Program-made: the position numbers and the translations under genes
Assembly (NCBI GenBank): GCA_009763385.1
Contig: VDCT01000312.1
Location: 310,001 to 374,000 of the forward strand
DNA: 64,000 nucleotides
Source of the DNA: Coix lacryma-jobi var. lacryma-jobi
Lineage: Eukaryota; Streptophyta; Magnoliopsida; Poales; Poaceae
Reading direction: 5' to 3'
Part shown: in pieces, positions 31,614 through 41,820 of the stretch
How positions within the stretch are numbered: the stretch's first letter is position 1
Layout: every line of letters begins with the position of its first letter
Notes under the pieces: generated by a model
What the model was told of the DNA's origin: nothing
The model's database searches: none
The model's input: the letters and a program-made list of their open reading frames with translations, nothing else

Positions 31614-33464
31614 ATGGCTCCATCTAGCCCTGATGATGCTCCTGTCACTCCCGCGCTCAGCATGAAGCTGCTGGTGGACACCAAGGCTGGGCGCGTGCTG
31701 TACGCGGAGGCGAGCAAGGACGTCGTCGACTTCCTCTTCTCCCTCCTCACGCTGCCCGTCGGCACGGTCGTCAAGATCCTGAGCAAGGACGGCATGGTCG
31801 GCTCCGTCGGCAACCTGTACGGGAGCGTGGAGGAGCTGGACGAGGCGTACGTCCGCTCCGACTACGCCAAGGACGCCTTGCTCGCGCCGGCCGGAGGCTG
31901 CAGCGGCGGCAAGCTGCTCCAGCTGCCGGAGCTGGAGGAACCCGAGCCGACTCAGTTCTACCGTTGCAACTACAACAACAACTACACTGAATGCCTGACC
32001 ATAATGAGCGAGGCGCACGGCACACCATGCCAGCATAGGAGCTGCAGCGGCAAGATGACCACTGCGATGAGGATCGTGGCTTCGAGCACCACCACGTACC
32101 GGCAGGTCGGGTCGTGGTTCGGCGGCGGCGGCCTCCGCTCTTGCAGGAACGGGGTTTGTGCAGGGGGTGGTGACGTACACCGTGATGGACGATCTCAAGG
32201 TCGCGCCCATGTCCACCATCTCCGGCATCACCCTGCTCAACACCTTTGGCGTCACGGACATTGGCACGCTCAAGGAGCAGACCGTGCAGCTTGGCTATGA
32301 AAAGGTAAAGTACTACACACAGAGATATATATTGTATGTGTGTCATCAGACCGACTGCACTCGTCTCCGGTATCCGATACTGAAGGGATATGTAGCGTAC
32401 TCCCTCCGTACCTGAATTAGTTGACGTTTAGGACATGATTGTGCTTACCAAGGAGTCATTAAGTAGGGATTAGTTTTCCTCATTTGCCCTTATTAAATAG
32501 CGCTCAGGTTGTCCTCTGAAAACAAGTCTTGCATAGCTCGAGTGGCAGGCGCTCCATGCCCCGAGGCTGCCGTCTACGGTTCGAGCGCCCGTGCCCACAT
32601 TTTTTTGCTTGGTGCGCGCGTTTTCTCTGCATGCATGCAAGCGCGTTGAAGCAATTGGTTGTACGCCCGTATTCTCTGCATGCACGCGCGTATAAATGCG
32701 GCCTCGCGGGACGCGCGCATGAATGCGGGGAAGGATACGAGGAGCTAGCGCACACGCGGCGTCGTGCGGACGAGACGAGCGAGGGGTATTTGCGTCCAAC
32801 TAACGTATCTACCGTGTCCAACGACAGCTAAAACGAAAACAGGCTAAGAGCCCAGGACGTCAAATAAAATGGGTACGGAGGGAGTACAGAACACCTGCAA
32901 CGGATGCTGTAAATGAAACACCAACCAACCCTAAGCGAACTTGGTGCGCTAAATTTGACGCGGTAGCCTTTGTTCTTTACGGGACATGAAGGGCCCACGA
33001 AGCATGCAGACAAGAGCGGAGAGAGGCAACAACATACGCGACAGGGAAGAGAGAGAGTATGCATCAGTGGGGCCCATTGATTCAACAAACAAAAAAATAT
33101 TATATCTCACAAACCGAAAACTCAAATTAAATTCTGATTGCATCATTGAATTTGTTATAATTAATTCTTCAAAACTAGATCTCTGGTGGATATATTTAGA
33201 TAAAGTGACAAGTGAGTCCACAGTAAATAGAGGATGATATAGAGGATGAATGGATGCGGGAAAAATAAGTATAGAGGAGAGAATCTTGATGACCAAGCAG
33301 TATAGAGGATGAAAATAGAGGAAAGTGAGTGCGGATAGTCTCAATATTTGAACATTGATTTTTTTTTATTTTTTTTTTTGCAGGGCTTGGAGATGCTGCG
33401 CGTGTCACTGCAGTCCAAGACGGTGCTCACCGACGTATTCCTCGGGAAGAAACGGAAGGCTTGA
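31614..33464 (+). pseudogene. DUF674 gene 1, frameshifted
   Basis: The ATG at 31614 opens MAPSSPDDAPVTP, then the DUF674 signature: SMKLLVDTKAGRVLYAEA, DVVDFLFSLLTLPVGT, GSVGNLYGSVEELDE, a cysteine region (CQHRSCSGKMTTAMRIV), VVTYTVMDDLKVAPMSTISG, then LQSKTVLTDVFLGKK encoded by exon 2. Exon 1 ends at 32304 before GTAAAG; exon 2 is 33384-33464 after TTTGCAG. One extra G near 32152-32156 throws exon 1 out of frame before the VVTYTVMDD motif; a tiny intron using the nearby CTTGCAG is the less likely alternative. If read through, it would be about 257 residues, one DUF674 unit. The family has no established biochemical role. The intron contains a MITE. Confidence 0.8.
32400..32884. mobile_element. 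Stowaway-like MITE in the intron of DUF674 gene 1
   Basis: CTCCCTCCGTACC and GGGTACGGAGGGAG ends with flanking TA on both sides; 485 bp, longer than usual. It has a GC-rich interior with GCATGCATGCAAGCGCG words, so it may carry a secondary insertion or a captured segment. Confidence 0.8.
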
Positions 33465-34273
33465 GCGAGAGGTGCTTATGCGCTTCGGCGAGAGTTTGCT
33501 TTTTGCGTGGTCAGCGTCAGCGTGGGACACGTGTCGTGGTTTTAGTTTCTGCTCGTGCGGTTTGTTATCTTTTGTTTGTCTACCACTACTACTATGCTGT
33601 CGGTTCGTTATCTAGTTTATGTAGTCGATCCCTGCGAAGGAAGAACTGGATGTATGCATGGGTTCTGATGACCTTCTGATGCTCTCGTTATGCTGGATCG
33701 CCTTATGTACGGCTCACTTGTATTTCAAGTATCTTTATATTCTGGTTATGAATCTAGTAAATATGCATTTGGATGCTTAATTGACTCTGGTAGCGCGCAA
33801 CTTCCATCTGCATACGTTTAGGGGCCTGGATGGGGCCGGGTAATGCCGGATAAATTATGCTCCCAGACAATACACATCATACGCTGGATCGAACGGCGTA
33901 GCGTCTCGAGTTGACAGTTTACTGGCATTGAAACGCGTACAATTCCGAGTTGCTCATCCAGTTGATCATCGTCCATGCGTTTCTAGCTACTGTACTTCAT
34001 TCTCTCTGCCGATCCGTTTTCTCAGCATTTCATTCCAGGCGCCGGGCGCCTCTTCGCATGGCCGAAATAATGGCGCGACGTTGCCAACCCTCTTGACGTT
34101 CCAACTTGCAGAGATCCACGGGCATTTGCTGCATAAATAGGTCACGCGCTCAAGAGCACATCGATTTTTCTCCTCCTCCAAATCGTTGTAATGTACTGTA
34201 CAACATATAGATCCACACAAAACACAAGCTGCCAGTCTGTAGAAGAACGGACTGTGCCGCGTCTGTGGTCGAC
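33465..34273 (+). other. 3' flank of DUF674 gene 1 and promoter of gene 2
   Basis: No other gene. ATAAATA near 34133 lies about 140 bp before the gene 2 ATG and may be its TATA box. Short frames are unsupported. Confidence 0.4.
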
Positions 34274-34440
34274 ATGGCCGCAGCCAGTGCCAGTCCCAAT
34301 CCCAATCCCAACAGCAGCAATACTAGTACGCTAAGCATGAAGCTGCTGGTGGACACCAAGGGCGCGCGCGTGCTGTAGGCGGAGGCCGGCAGGGACGTTG
34401 TGGACTTCCTCTTCTCCTTCCTCGCGCTGCCCGTCGGCAC

Positions 34441-34642
34441 TGTTAGGTTTAGTCCCACATCAGTAATTGATGGTGGGGGAGCACAATATATAAGGCGGGG
34501 GCAGTCTTCACCTATCAAGCTAGTTTTTTGGGTTGAGTAAGGCCCAATGTCTGATATGTTGTGGGCTCCGGTGGACCTGGGCCCGAGGGGCGCCAACTCG
34601 TGGTATAGCGAGTTGGGCCGAATTCCGCTGCGCACTCTAACA
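34441..34642 (+). repeat. Left LTR of the TRIM-like element
   Basis: TGTTAGGTTTAGTCCCACAT to CGCACTCTAACA, with ATATATAAGG at about 34485 as TATA-like box. Confidence 0.88.
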
Positions 34643-34734
34643 AGTGGTATCGGAGCCCATGGTCAGAAAAACCTAAGAAAATCTCAAGGGTCACATGTGA
34701 CGGGGGAGCCCGTTAACCTCTCGGAGGTCACACG

Positions 34735-36540
34735 GGTTGTGTGTGATAGAGCGTTGGACTCGGGACGTCTCGGAGGTCACACGGGTTATGTGTGATAGAG
34801 CGTTGTGTGATAGAGCGTTGGACTCGGGACGTCTCGGAGGTCACACGGGTTATGTGTGATAGAGCGTTGGCCTGGTAAAACGTCTTCCGGAGATCACACG
34901 GGGTTGTGTGGGTCTGATGTGTGACAGGAGGAGATTGTGATCACACGGAGCGTTGGACTCGGGACGTCTCGGAGGTCACACGGGTTATGTGTGATAGAGC
35001 GTTGGCCTGGTAAAACGTCTTCCGGAGATCACACGGGGTTGTGTGGGTCCGATGTGTGACAGGAGGAGATTGTGATCACACGGAGCGTTGGACTCGGGAC
35101 GTCTCGGAGGTCACACGGGTTATGTGTGATAGAGCGTTGGCCTGGTAAAACGTCTTCCGGAGATCACACGGGGTTGTGTGGGTCTGATGTGTGACAGGAG
35201 GAGATTGTGATCACACGCATAGTAGTGCACCTAACCACTGAACTAAATATAGTTAGGTGCACATTCCACCTGTTTTTTGGAAGGGAGGTTCGGAGGGAAA
35301 CCTTTTTTAAAGGGTTTTTCCGAACCAACCTTCCAAAGCTATGAGTAAAAGAGTATCCAAATTCCATACCTTTCATGTTAAACCCCAAGGGGCCTTTCCG
35401 GTATAGCGTCGCGTCGGTCATTATCGCAGGAAAGGCCCCCCTTAGGGACCCTTCCAGTGGCCGCTGACTTCCTAGCAATAGGGATATCCTACCTGAAGTC
35501 AGCTAGGCCACAATCTGTGCCTTCTTGTCCTTGTTGCTCAAGTCTTTTACCCTTTCTTGCCAGGGATTCCTTCATGGTTTTTCGATTGGTTCTGCGCTCG
35601 CCAAGAAGTATTGGATACGAGCACAGATATAAGTGGTTGATTTGCACAACCACAAAGTAAAACATGAAGGATCCCACCCCGGGGCAGATTACGGATAGGT
35701 TCTTATGGCTCTTCCTAAGCTAGCAATCGGCAAGAAAGGGAATGACTAATATCGAAACAAAGGGTTCGCAGATCACTTTATGAAATAAAGCATCTGCTAA
35801 TTATAATGGGACTTGCCTAAATCTAATTGATATTATCAATTAGATATACGCCTTGAATACTTATTAGGGCTAATGACCCTAATAAGTATGATTCCTAACT
35901 AATAAGGGTTGTGTGGGTCTGATGTGTGACAGGAGGAGATTGTGATCACACGGAGCGTTGGACTCGGGACGTCTCGGAGGTCACACGGGTTATGTGTGAT
36001 AGAGCGTTGGCCTGGTAAAACGTCTTCCGGAGATCACACGGGGTTGTGTGGGTCCGATGTGTGACAGGAGGAGATTGTGATCACACGGAGCGTTGGACTC
36101 GGGACGTCTCGGAGGTCACACGGGTTATGTGTGATAGAGCGTTGGCCTGGTAAAACGTCTTCCGGAGATCACACGGGGTTGTGTGGGTCCGATCCGATGT
36201 GTGACAGGAGGAGATTGTGATCACACGGGGTTGTGTGATGTGAAGAGTTTGGGTCCGAGTCCCACATTGGTAAAACGTCTTCCGGAGATCACACGGGGTT
36301 TGGTAAAACGTCTTCCGGAGATCACACGGGGTTGTGTGGGTCCGATGTGTGACAGGAGGAGATTGTGATCACACGGGGTTGTGTGATGTGAAGAGTTTGG
36401 GTCCGAGTCCCACATCGGTAATTGATGGTGGGGGACGATAGAGCGTTGGCCTGGTAAAACGTCTTCCGGAGATCACACGGGGTTGTGTGGGTCCGATGTG
36501 TGACAGGAGGAGATTGTGATCACACAGGGTTGTGTGATGT
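34735..36540 (+). repeat. 135-bp tandem array inside the TRIM-like element, interrupted
   Basis: Units begin GGAGCGTTGGACTCGGGACG at 34947, 35082, 35952 and 36087, exactly 135 bp apart within each block, with partial units at both ends. Each contains GGTCACACGGGTTATGTGTG and GATTGTGATCACAC. From 36220 on, units are mixed with LTR-start pieces (GAGTTTGGGTCCGAGTCCCACAT at 36244, 36395 and 36547). The block at 35218-35905 is foreign to the array. Confidence 0.88.
35218..35905. other. Hairpin-rich insertion within the array, possibly organelle-derived
   Basis: 688 bp unlike the array on either side. Inverted repeats follow one another: GTGCACCTAAC/GTTAGGTGCAC (35225-35262), GGAAGG..GGTTCGG/CCGAACC..CCTTCC (35279-35334), AAGGGGCCTTTCC/GGAAAGGCCCCCCTT (35387-35443), CTGACTTC/GAAGTCAG (35464-35502), a nested foldback 35550-35740, and ATACTTATTAGGG/CCCTAATAAGTAT (35857-35889). 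No convincing protein is encoded. The style recalls plant mitochondrial DNA, but I cannot identify a gene. Confidence 0.6.
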
Positions 36541-36748
36541 GAAGAGTTTGGGTCCGAGTCCCACATCGGTAATTGATGGTGGGGGAGCACAACATATAAG
36601 GCGGGGGCAGTCCTCACCTATCAGGCTAGTCTTTTGGGTTGAGTTAGGCCCAATGTCTGATATGTTATGGGCTCCGGTGGACCTGGGCCCGAGGGGCGCC
36701 AACTCGTGGTATAGCGAGCTAGACCGAATTCCGCTGCGCACTCTAACA
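36541..36748 (+). repeat. Right LTR of the TRIM-like element
   Basis: Matches the left LTR from GTCCCACATCGGTAATTGATGG to CGCACTCTAACA. Its left border is blurred because the array next to it contains LTR-start fragments. Confidence 0.8.
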
Positions 36749-37468
36749 GGCACGGCCCTGAAACTGCTCGGGAAGGAGGGCTGCGTCGGCAATGTCTACG
36801 CCAGCATCGAGGCCCTCGAGGCCTCGACGACACCTACGTGGAGGCCGGCGCCGCCAAGGACGCGCTCCTCCGCCCCACCGTGCCCTCGGCAGCGGTCGGC
36901 ACGAAACGCTCTGTTTTCTGCTTGCCGGCGCTGCCGCCAGTCGACCAGCAGCTCCTCCCAAAGAAGTTCTTCAGGTGCAGCAGTACTAATAATAACCGCT
37001 CACAGTATCACACTTACGGTTATGGTTAAAGGCCTTCTTCGTGTGAGGGTGACTACTTGACGGACACGTCCGACACGAAGTGCCCGTCGTGTTCTTCTGG
37101 CTATTTGAACAAGGAGATGACTTTTCTCCTGGCGGCCGCGGGGTCTCGGCAGCAGTCGGTGGAAGCGAAAGCCACCGGCAATAATAAGAACGGGTTCGTG
37201 CGGGGCGTGGTGACGTACACGGTGATGGACGACCTCAAGGTGGCGCCCATGTCCACCATCTCCGGGATCACCCTCCTCAGCACCTTTGGCATCACCGACA
37301 TCAGCATGCTCCATGAGAAAACCGTGCAGATTGGCTACGAGGAGGTAATCATATGCCCAAACACGTACACTCCTGTCAATAACAGCTGCTAGCGTAAACT
37401 TCTTCCTTACAACACATGAGTGAAAAATTCATGTGTGCTTTATCCGTTAACGATCTGCTACGTACATC

Positions 37469-40187
37469 ATTTTTTTCTCGAATACGCAAAAGGTTTGTGT
37501 ATCATTATATTAAGATCGAGAAGTATTGAACGTTACAACGACACGCCACGAACGTAGCGCACTAGGGGATTTAACCAAACACAATCAACTCCTCCCTCCC
37601 TAGCCTAAGGATATGAAAATCTATTACTCGTTGATCATACTACTAAGCCACCTACGACCATCAGACGCGCTGGCTTGCGCGACGCCTTTTCCGCGCGCCT
37701 TGTGTGCCTCCTTGTGCGTCCGGAAAAAGCTCTCGCATTGCCTCGGCGTGGGAGGGGTTAAGCTGATCGACGAAGATACTGTCGTAGGCTTCCTTGGATG
37801 CTGTGGGAGGCCTTGTCAGTCTGTCGAGGAAGCCCATCCGCTTCATCACCAGCACCTCACCACGCTTAGAGACCGGGATGCGTGAAAGCGCATGAGCGGC
37901 GATCCTCCTGCTACGGGTCGGCACCTTAGGTGGTGTCTCCACAGTCGGCAGAGGCAACAACGGCGATGGCGCTTTACGCAGGACCTTATCCCTGAACCGC
38001 TTTAGCCTCATGGCAGCGGAGCTCAGTGGCCCAGAGGAGGACGTCACATGCACAGCCTGGGTGGAGGCGACGGTGCCTTGTGGGCAAGTGTCGTCACCCA
38101 CGATGTCGAGCTGACTCCCTCGCGGCGACGGTGTGGCAGTGGCTACTGCCCAGCCTGGGGTCGTGGCCTCCACGTCCTGTCCTCCCCGCAGTGAGATCGG
38201 TGGCTGCTCCTGTCCAGGGGAAGTAGGCGAGCCCGACGTCCCTGTTGTAGTGCCGTTTGGAGGTGTCGAGCGATCCCCCGTCGCTGGTGTTCTTGTCGGC
38301 TGGCTGACGCAGAGCGAGGCGAGAGACTCCTCTAGCATTGGGTCGACCCACTCATGAGGACCGATGCTCGCACCCCGCTCTAGCACCAGTGGGTCTTGCA
38401 TGTCGAGGCAAAGTGCAGCAGCACAAGTGTCGGCGGAGACGGGGGGCGCGTCCACGCTGGTGTCCGCCAGCGACTTACTTTTGCGCCGCCAGTGTCGTCG
38501 TCAACGTCGGGATCCGCCGGTGCTCTCTTCAACGCCCTGCACGATCCCAACCGAGCTAGAGGTGGCACGACAGGGGGCATGCTGGGCGACCGGTGGCTCA
38601 TTGACTTGAGGCCGGTTGCCACCCTTCGCCCTTGTTGTCGTCGTAGAAGGCCTTGACCGCCTGCAGTCCTTGGCAAGGTGGCGAAAGCCATGACAGCACA
38701 GGCAACGCCTTGGCAACTGGCATGTCGCTACTCGGTGCGAGTAAGAGAGACAGTTGAAGCATCTGTCACGGAGCTCCGCGGGGATGCTTCGGGCCAATGG
38801 GAGCCGCTCTAGGCGAGGCTCAACCAAACTGGTCGTAGGTCGTGTCTCCGGCCTATGAAGGACCTCCCGCCACCCATCAGCATCTGGTGCCGAAGCCTGT
38901 CCGCGTTGACCAAGGCGCTGGCGGGCGGGGACACGGTCATCCGCTGGTCGTGCGGGAATGCCGTGCACCAGATGGGGTCGTGCCCGGTAACGCCTTCGTC
39001 GACGTCGCCTCTGCTCCTGACGTCCAACATCCACTTCCCTGTTGCCACAAAGCACCTCCGGGCGAATTTGGGAGCTCGATGAGGCCGCAGGCACAGGCTT
39101 TGCTGGACGACGAACAGCTTCCAGGTAGGTCATGGGGCGGTCGTCTTCGGACTCCTCGCTGTCGTCATCTGCCCACCGCCGGTGCTTCGTACGTCCTTCC
39201 GGGGACATGTCGAAAGGAGCCGCGTCTGGTGAAAGCGCGCGGCTTGGCGACGGGTGTGGCGCAGACGCATCCCTGCTGGTGGCCGCGGCACTGGTGCCCA
39301 GCGTCGACAGCGGAGGTGGCTGGGCGGCTGTCGTGGCAGGCCGTGGGCGTCGGGCATCGGGACCCGACCCAAAGCGGCAGCTTCCGGCGTTGGGGCCCGC
39401 GTCGGCGCTTTCCGGAGGCAGGGGCGCTGCTCGGGTGGATCCCGCGGCCACACCGGAGCTGCAGAGGTTGGCTGGGCAACCGGGGGCAGACGAGCCGGGT
39501 GGGGGAGGGGATGGTCCCGTGGCCGCGCCGGCAAAGCGGGAGCCTGGGAGCAGTTGGGCGCGAAAGGAGGTGGCTGCGGCGGCGTCCCCGTCCCTCGTTG
39601 GCCGGGAGACCTTGGCGGCGCCGACCAGCGACAACGGCCGCGCCATCACCTTCATTGGTTCCGCAGCGCCGTCCGACGACGTCGAAGGGCGGTTGCGCGG
39701 CGGCAGGCCCTCAGCCCCACCAGCCCCGGCGTCCGCTCCGCGCTGCGGGGGAGCGCGCGGGTAGCGGGGAGTGGGGTCCACGGCCGGAGCGGCGGCGGCG
39801 CCCTCCACGGCGGCCGGAGCGGCAACGGCGCTCTCCACGGCGGCCGGAGCGGCGACGGCGCCCTCTACGACCGGAGCTGCGGCGGCGCCCTCCATGGACG
39901 GAGCGGCGGCGGCGCCCTCCACGGCCGGAGCAACGGCCTGCGCAGGCACCGGCGGGGGCAGGGACGGCGATGGGGAGGTGGGGTCGAATGTCTGCTGCGA
40001 GGGAGGAGGAGGCAAGGGGGAGGTGGGAGAGGAGGAGCCGGGCGCCGGAGCCGGGGAGGCAGCCGGCGCCGGCGGCGGCGTGGCGGCGGCCGCCGCCAGG
40101 GGCTAGGGTTTCATCGGTCGCTTATCCCGGCCGCGGCACCCGTACCTTTGCCACTTTTCAAATGTCTACCCGAATTGTTGTTTGTCA
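37469..40187 (-). mobile_element. LINE (L1 type) with ORF1 but no ORF2
   Basis: Flanked by perfect 12-bp duplications GCTACGTACATC (37457-37468 and 40188-40199). On the minus strand it ends in CGTATTCGAGAAAAAAAT, an A-rich tail as in grass LINEs. About 2.7 kb holds only the gag-like ORF1 region; between the ORF1 stop (37661) and the tail there are under 200 bases, so endonuclease and reverse transcriptase are absent. It must have been mobilised in trans or have lost ORF2 before insertion. Confidence 0.85.
37661..40110 (-). pseudogene. LINE ORF1 (CCHC zinc-knuckle gag-like protein), frame-broken
   Basis: The main minus-strand frame 40015-38501 (504 codons) starts in Ala/Pro-rich tandem repeats (units of VVEGAVAAPA type, 39760-39930). 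It passes a serine/acidic region (RRWADDDSEESEDDRP) and a basic run, and holds two CCHC-like knuckles: CFNCLSYSHRVATC and CLCCHGFRHLAKDC. The C-terminal part, in another frame (38455-37661), has TRSRRIAAHALSRIPVSKRG and VMKRMGFL, a known C-terminal motif of grass LINE ORF1 proteins. The frame change lies between 38456 and 38530. ORF1 proteins bind LINE RNA. The reading ahead of 40015 includes a stop near 40100. Confidence 0.72.
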
Positions 40188-40352
40188 GCTACGTACATCC
40201 TGATCGATCTGAGGGAAAAAAAAAACATCCGCTAATGACACGGATCGATGTTTTGCAGGGCTTGGATGGAGATCCTGCGCCTGTCGTTGCAGTCCAAGAC
40301 GGTGCTCACTCTGACGTACGTCTTCTTGGGCAAGAAATTACAGAAGGCTTGA

Positions 40353-41022
40353 GACGATTCTGAGATTGTATGATGCAAGAGACAACAGGATCAGTTTAGT
40401 TCAGTCGGCTGTCTGCGCGTGCGAGTCTGGTTCTATTTTTTTTTTTTTTCATGTTGTGTTTTCCTCTACTCGGTCTGCTGCGTCTGTGTGTGCATCTATC
40501 TGTCGTACGTGTGCACTAGCTTGCAGCTGGTTTATTTATATATGCAGCCAGTCCAGTCGGAAGAACATGTTGATGAGGTTTATGCAGGTGGTTTCCTTGA
40601 ATCGTATTCCTTGAATGCGTCGTACTCATGGATTCCTATTGCTTGTTTTATTTGGTATTTGGTAGTTCGTTGAATCGTTTCACCCAATGGCAAAACCTGA
40701 AAGGTGGTTTCCTGTCACACCCAAATTGGCAGCTGTTTGTGATTTCATACCTGTGGTGGGAGCTCCTGCAACTGATCCATCCATTACAAGATGCTAGTGT
40801 AGGCTCGCTGTTGGTCTACATCACGACCGAAGTCCAATAGCCCAGCGCTGATCTTCCTATACGTTACCCGTTAGCTGATGAGCATAATCTTGTGGGAGCA
40901 GCGCGAAGCATTAGCACCTGAAAAACAAGATCCAATAACCTAAGAAACTGGGTGTTTTTTTATTAAGTTATTATAACAGAAATAGACACGCACCCAAATT
41001 CAGTCCAAGAGAAATAAGCTCA
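40353..41022 (+). other. 3' flank of DUF674 gene 2
   Basis: The 3' untranslated region is likely to about 40680. No other gene is seen. The GGAAGAAC word near 40559 also occurs in the 3' flank of gene 1 (about 33639). Confidence 0.4.
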
Positions 41023-41820
41023 CACTACCGGAGATGGCTCCTTTGTCGAGCGTCACTAGGTTTGCCGAGAGGCAAATATTGGACGTTCGGGTGCCGATGA
41101 CTCTGCTCTCGGCATAGAACATTTTGCCGACGGTTTTCTTGTGCCGAGCGTTGGCTCTCGGCAAAGGTAAAATATGCCGAGGGTTAAACGCTCGACATAG
41201 AGCAGCCCTCGGCAAAGGCCCAGCTCCGCAAATGGCCCAGCTACGCCGTCAACTTTGCCGAGAGCCCTGGCCCTGGCTCTCGGCAAAGGACCTCTTTGTC
41301 GAGGGCTTTGGGAGGCTCTCGGCAAAGAATATTATTTTTTTTGTTTTTTTTGCTCCTAATTTTTTCTGTGGCCTTGCTACAGTACTACAAGCCAAGTTTT
41401 CAAATTTGGTGTCTTTTCCATACTTCTTGCTATATTTCGTGCATTTTTTTAATTTTTTGATTTTTTTCGCGGGACGCACGTTTGAACTACAGGTGCATGA
41501 AATAATGAAACTCAGCGATTCGAAAAATGGTATTCATTGTTCCAAGGGTATTTTGACACGGTATCCAAGGACATGCGCGGAAACTCGACCGTCTCGAGCA
41601 CGATACACGGCGACCAAGTTGCGTGAGATTGGATTTTAAATTATTAAAAATACAAACGAAGTTGGAAAATCATGAAAATGAACGGGTGACCTTGACATCG
41701 CATGTAGATGCTACGAATTTTTTTTGGAATGTTTGGAGCAAGCGGTGGCGCAAGATGATTGTATATATTTTATTATGTTATTTCTAATACAACATTGTTG
41801 TTTGCTCTTTTTAAATGCAG

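Larger units (their letters stand above)
34441..36748 (+). mobile_element. TRIM-like non-coding LTR element inserted in DUF674 gene 2
   Basis: The left LTR 34441-34642 (202 bp, TGTTAGG...CTCTAACA) is followed by TGGTATCGGAGCCCA, a primer-binding site of the initiator-Met type. The right LTR ends CTCTAACA at 36748. GGCAC duplicates flank the element exactly (34436-34440 and 36749-36753). Inside there is no coding capacity, only a 135-bp tandem array, an inserted structured segment and partial LTR copies. The element is therefore non-autonomous. Confidence 0.9.
34274..40352 (+). pseudogene. DUF674 gene 2, disrupted by a stop codon, an LTR element and frame changes
   Basis: The ATG at 34274 gives MAAASASPNPNPN and then the DUF674 start (LSMKLLVDTKGARVL). 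TAG at 34376-34378 replaces the tyrosine codon seen in genes 1 and 3. The frame then reads DVVDFLFSFLALPVGT until a TRIM-like element inserts at 34441. Coding resumes at 36749 (ALKLLGKEGCVGNVYAS), changes frame near 36820, stops at about 37027, and reappears as CPSCSSGYLNKEMTFL and VVTYTVMDDLKVAPMSTISG up to a donor at 37345. Exon 2 (40259-40352) has small insertions relative to gene 1. The intron, 37345-40258, holds a LINE. It is clearly dead, with the same intron position as its neighbours. Confidence 0.88.

Noticed and set aside
34735..36540. CRISPR-like array
   Set aside because: The 135-bp units are contiguous repeats without unique spacers, in a plant LTR element.
38842..40363. Long plus-strand frames of 453 and 369 codons over the LINE
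   Set aside because: They are shadows of the minus-strand ORF1, whose zinc knuckles and C-terminal motif give the true coding strand.
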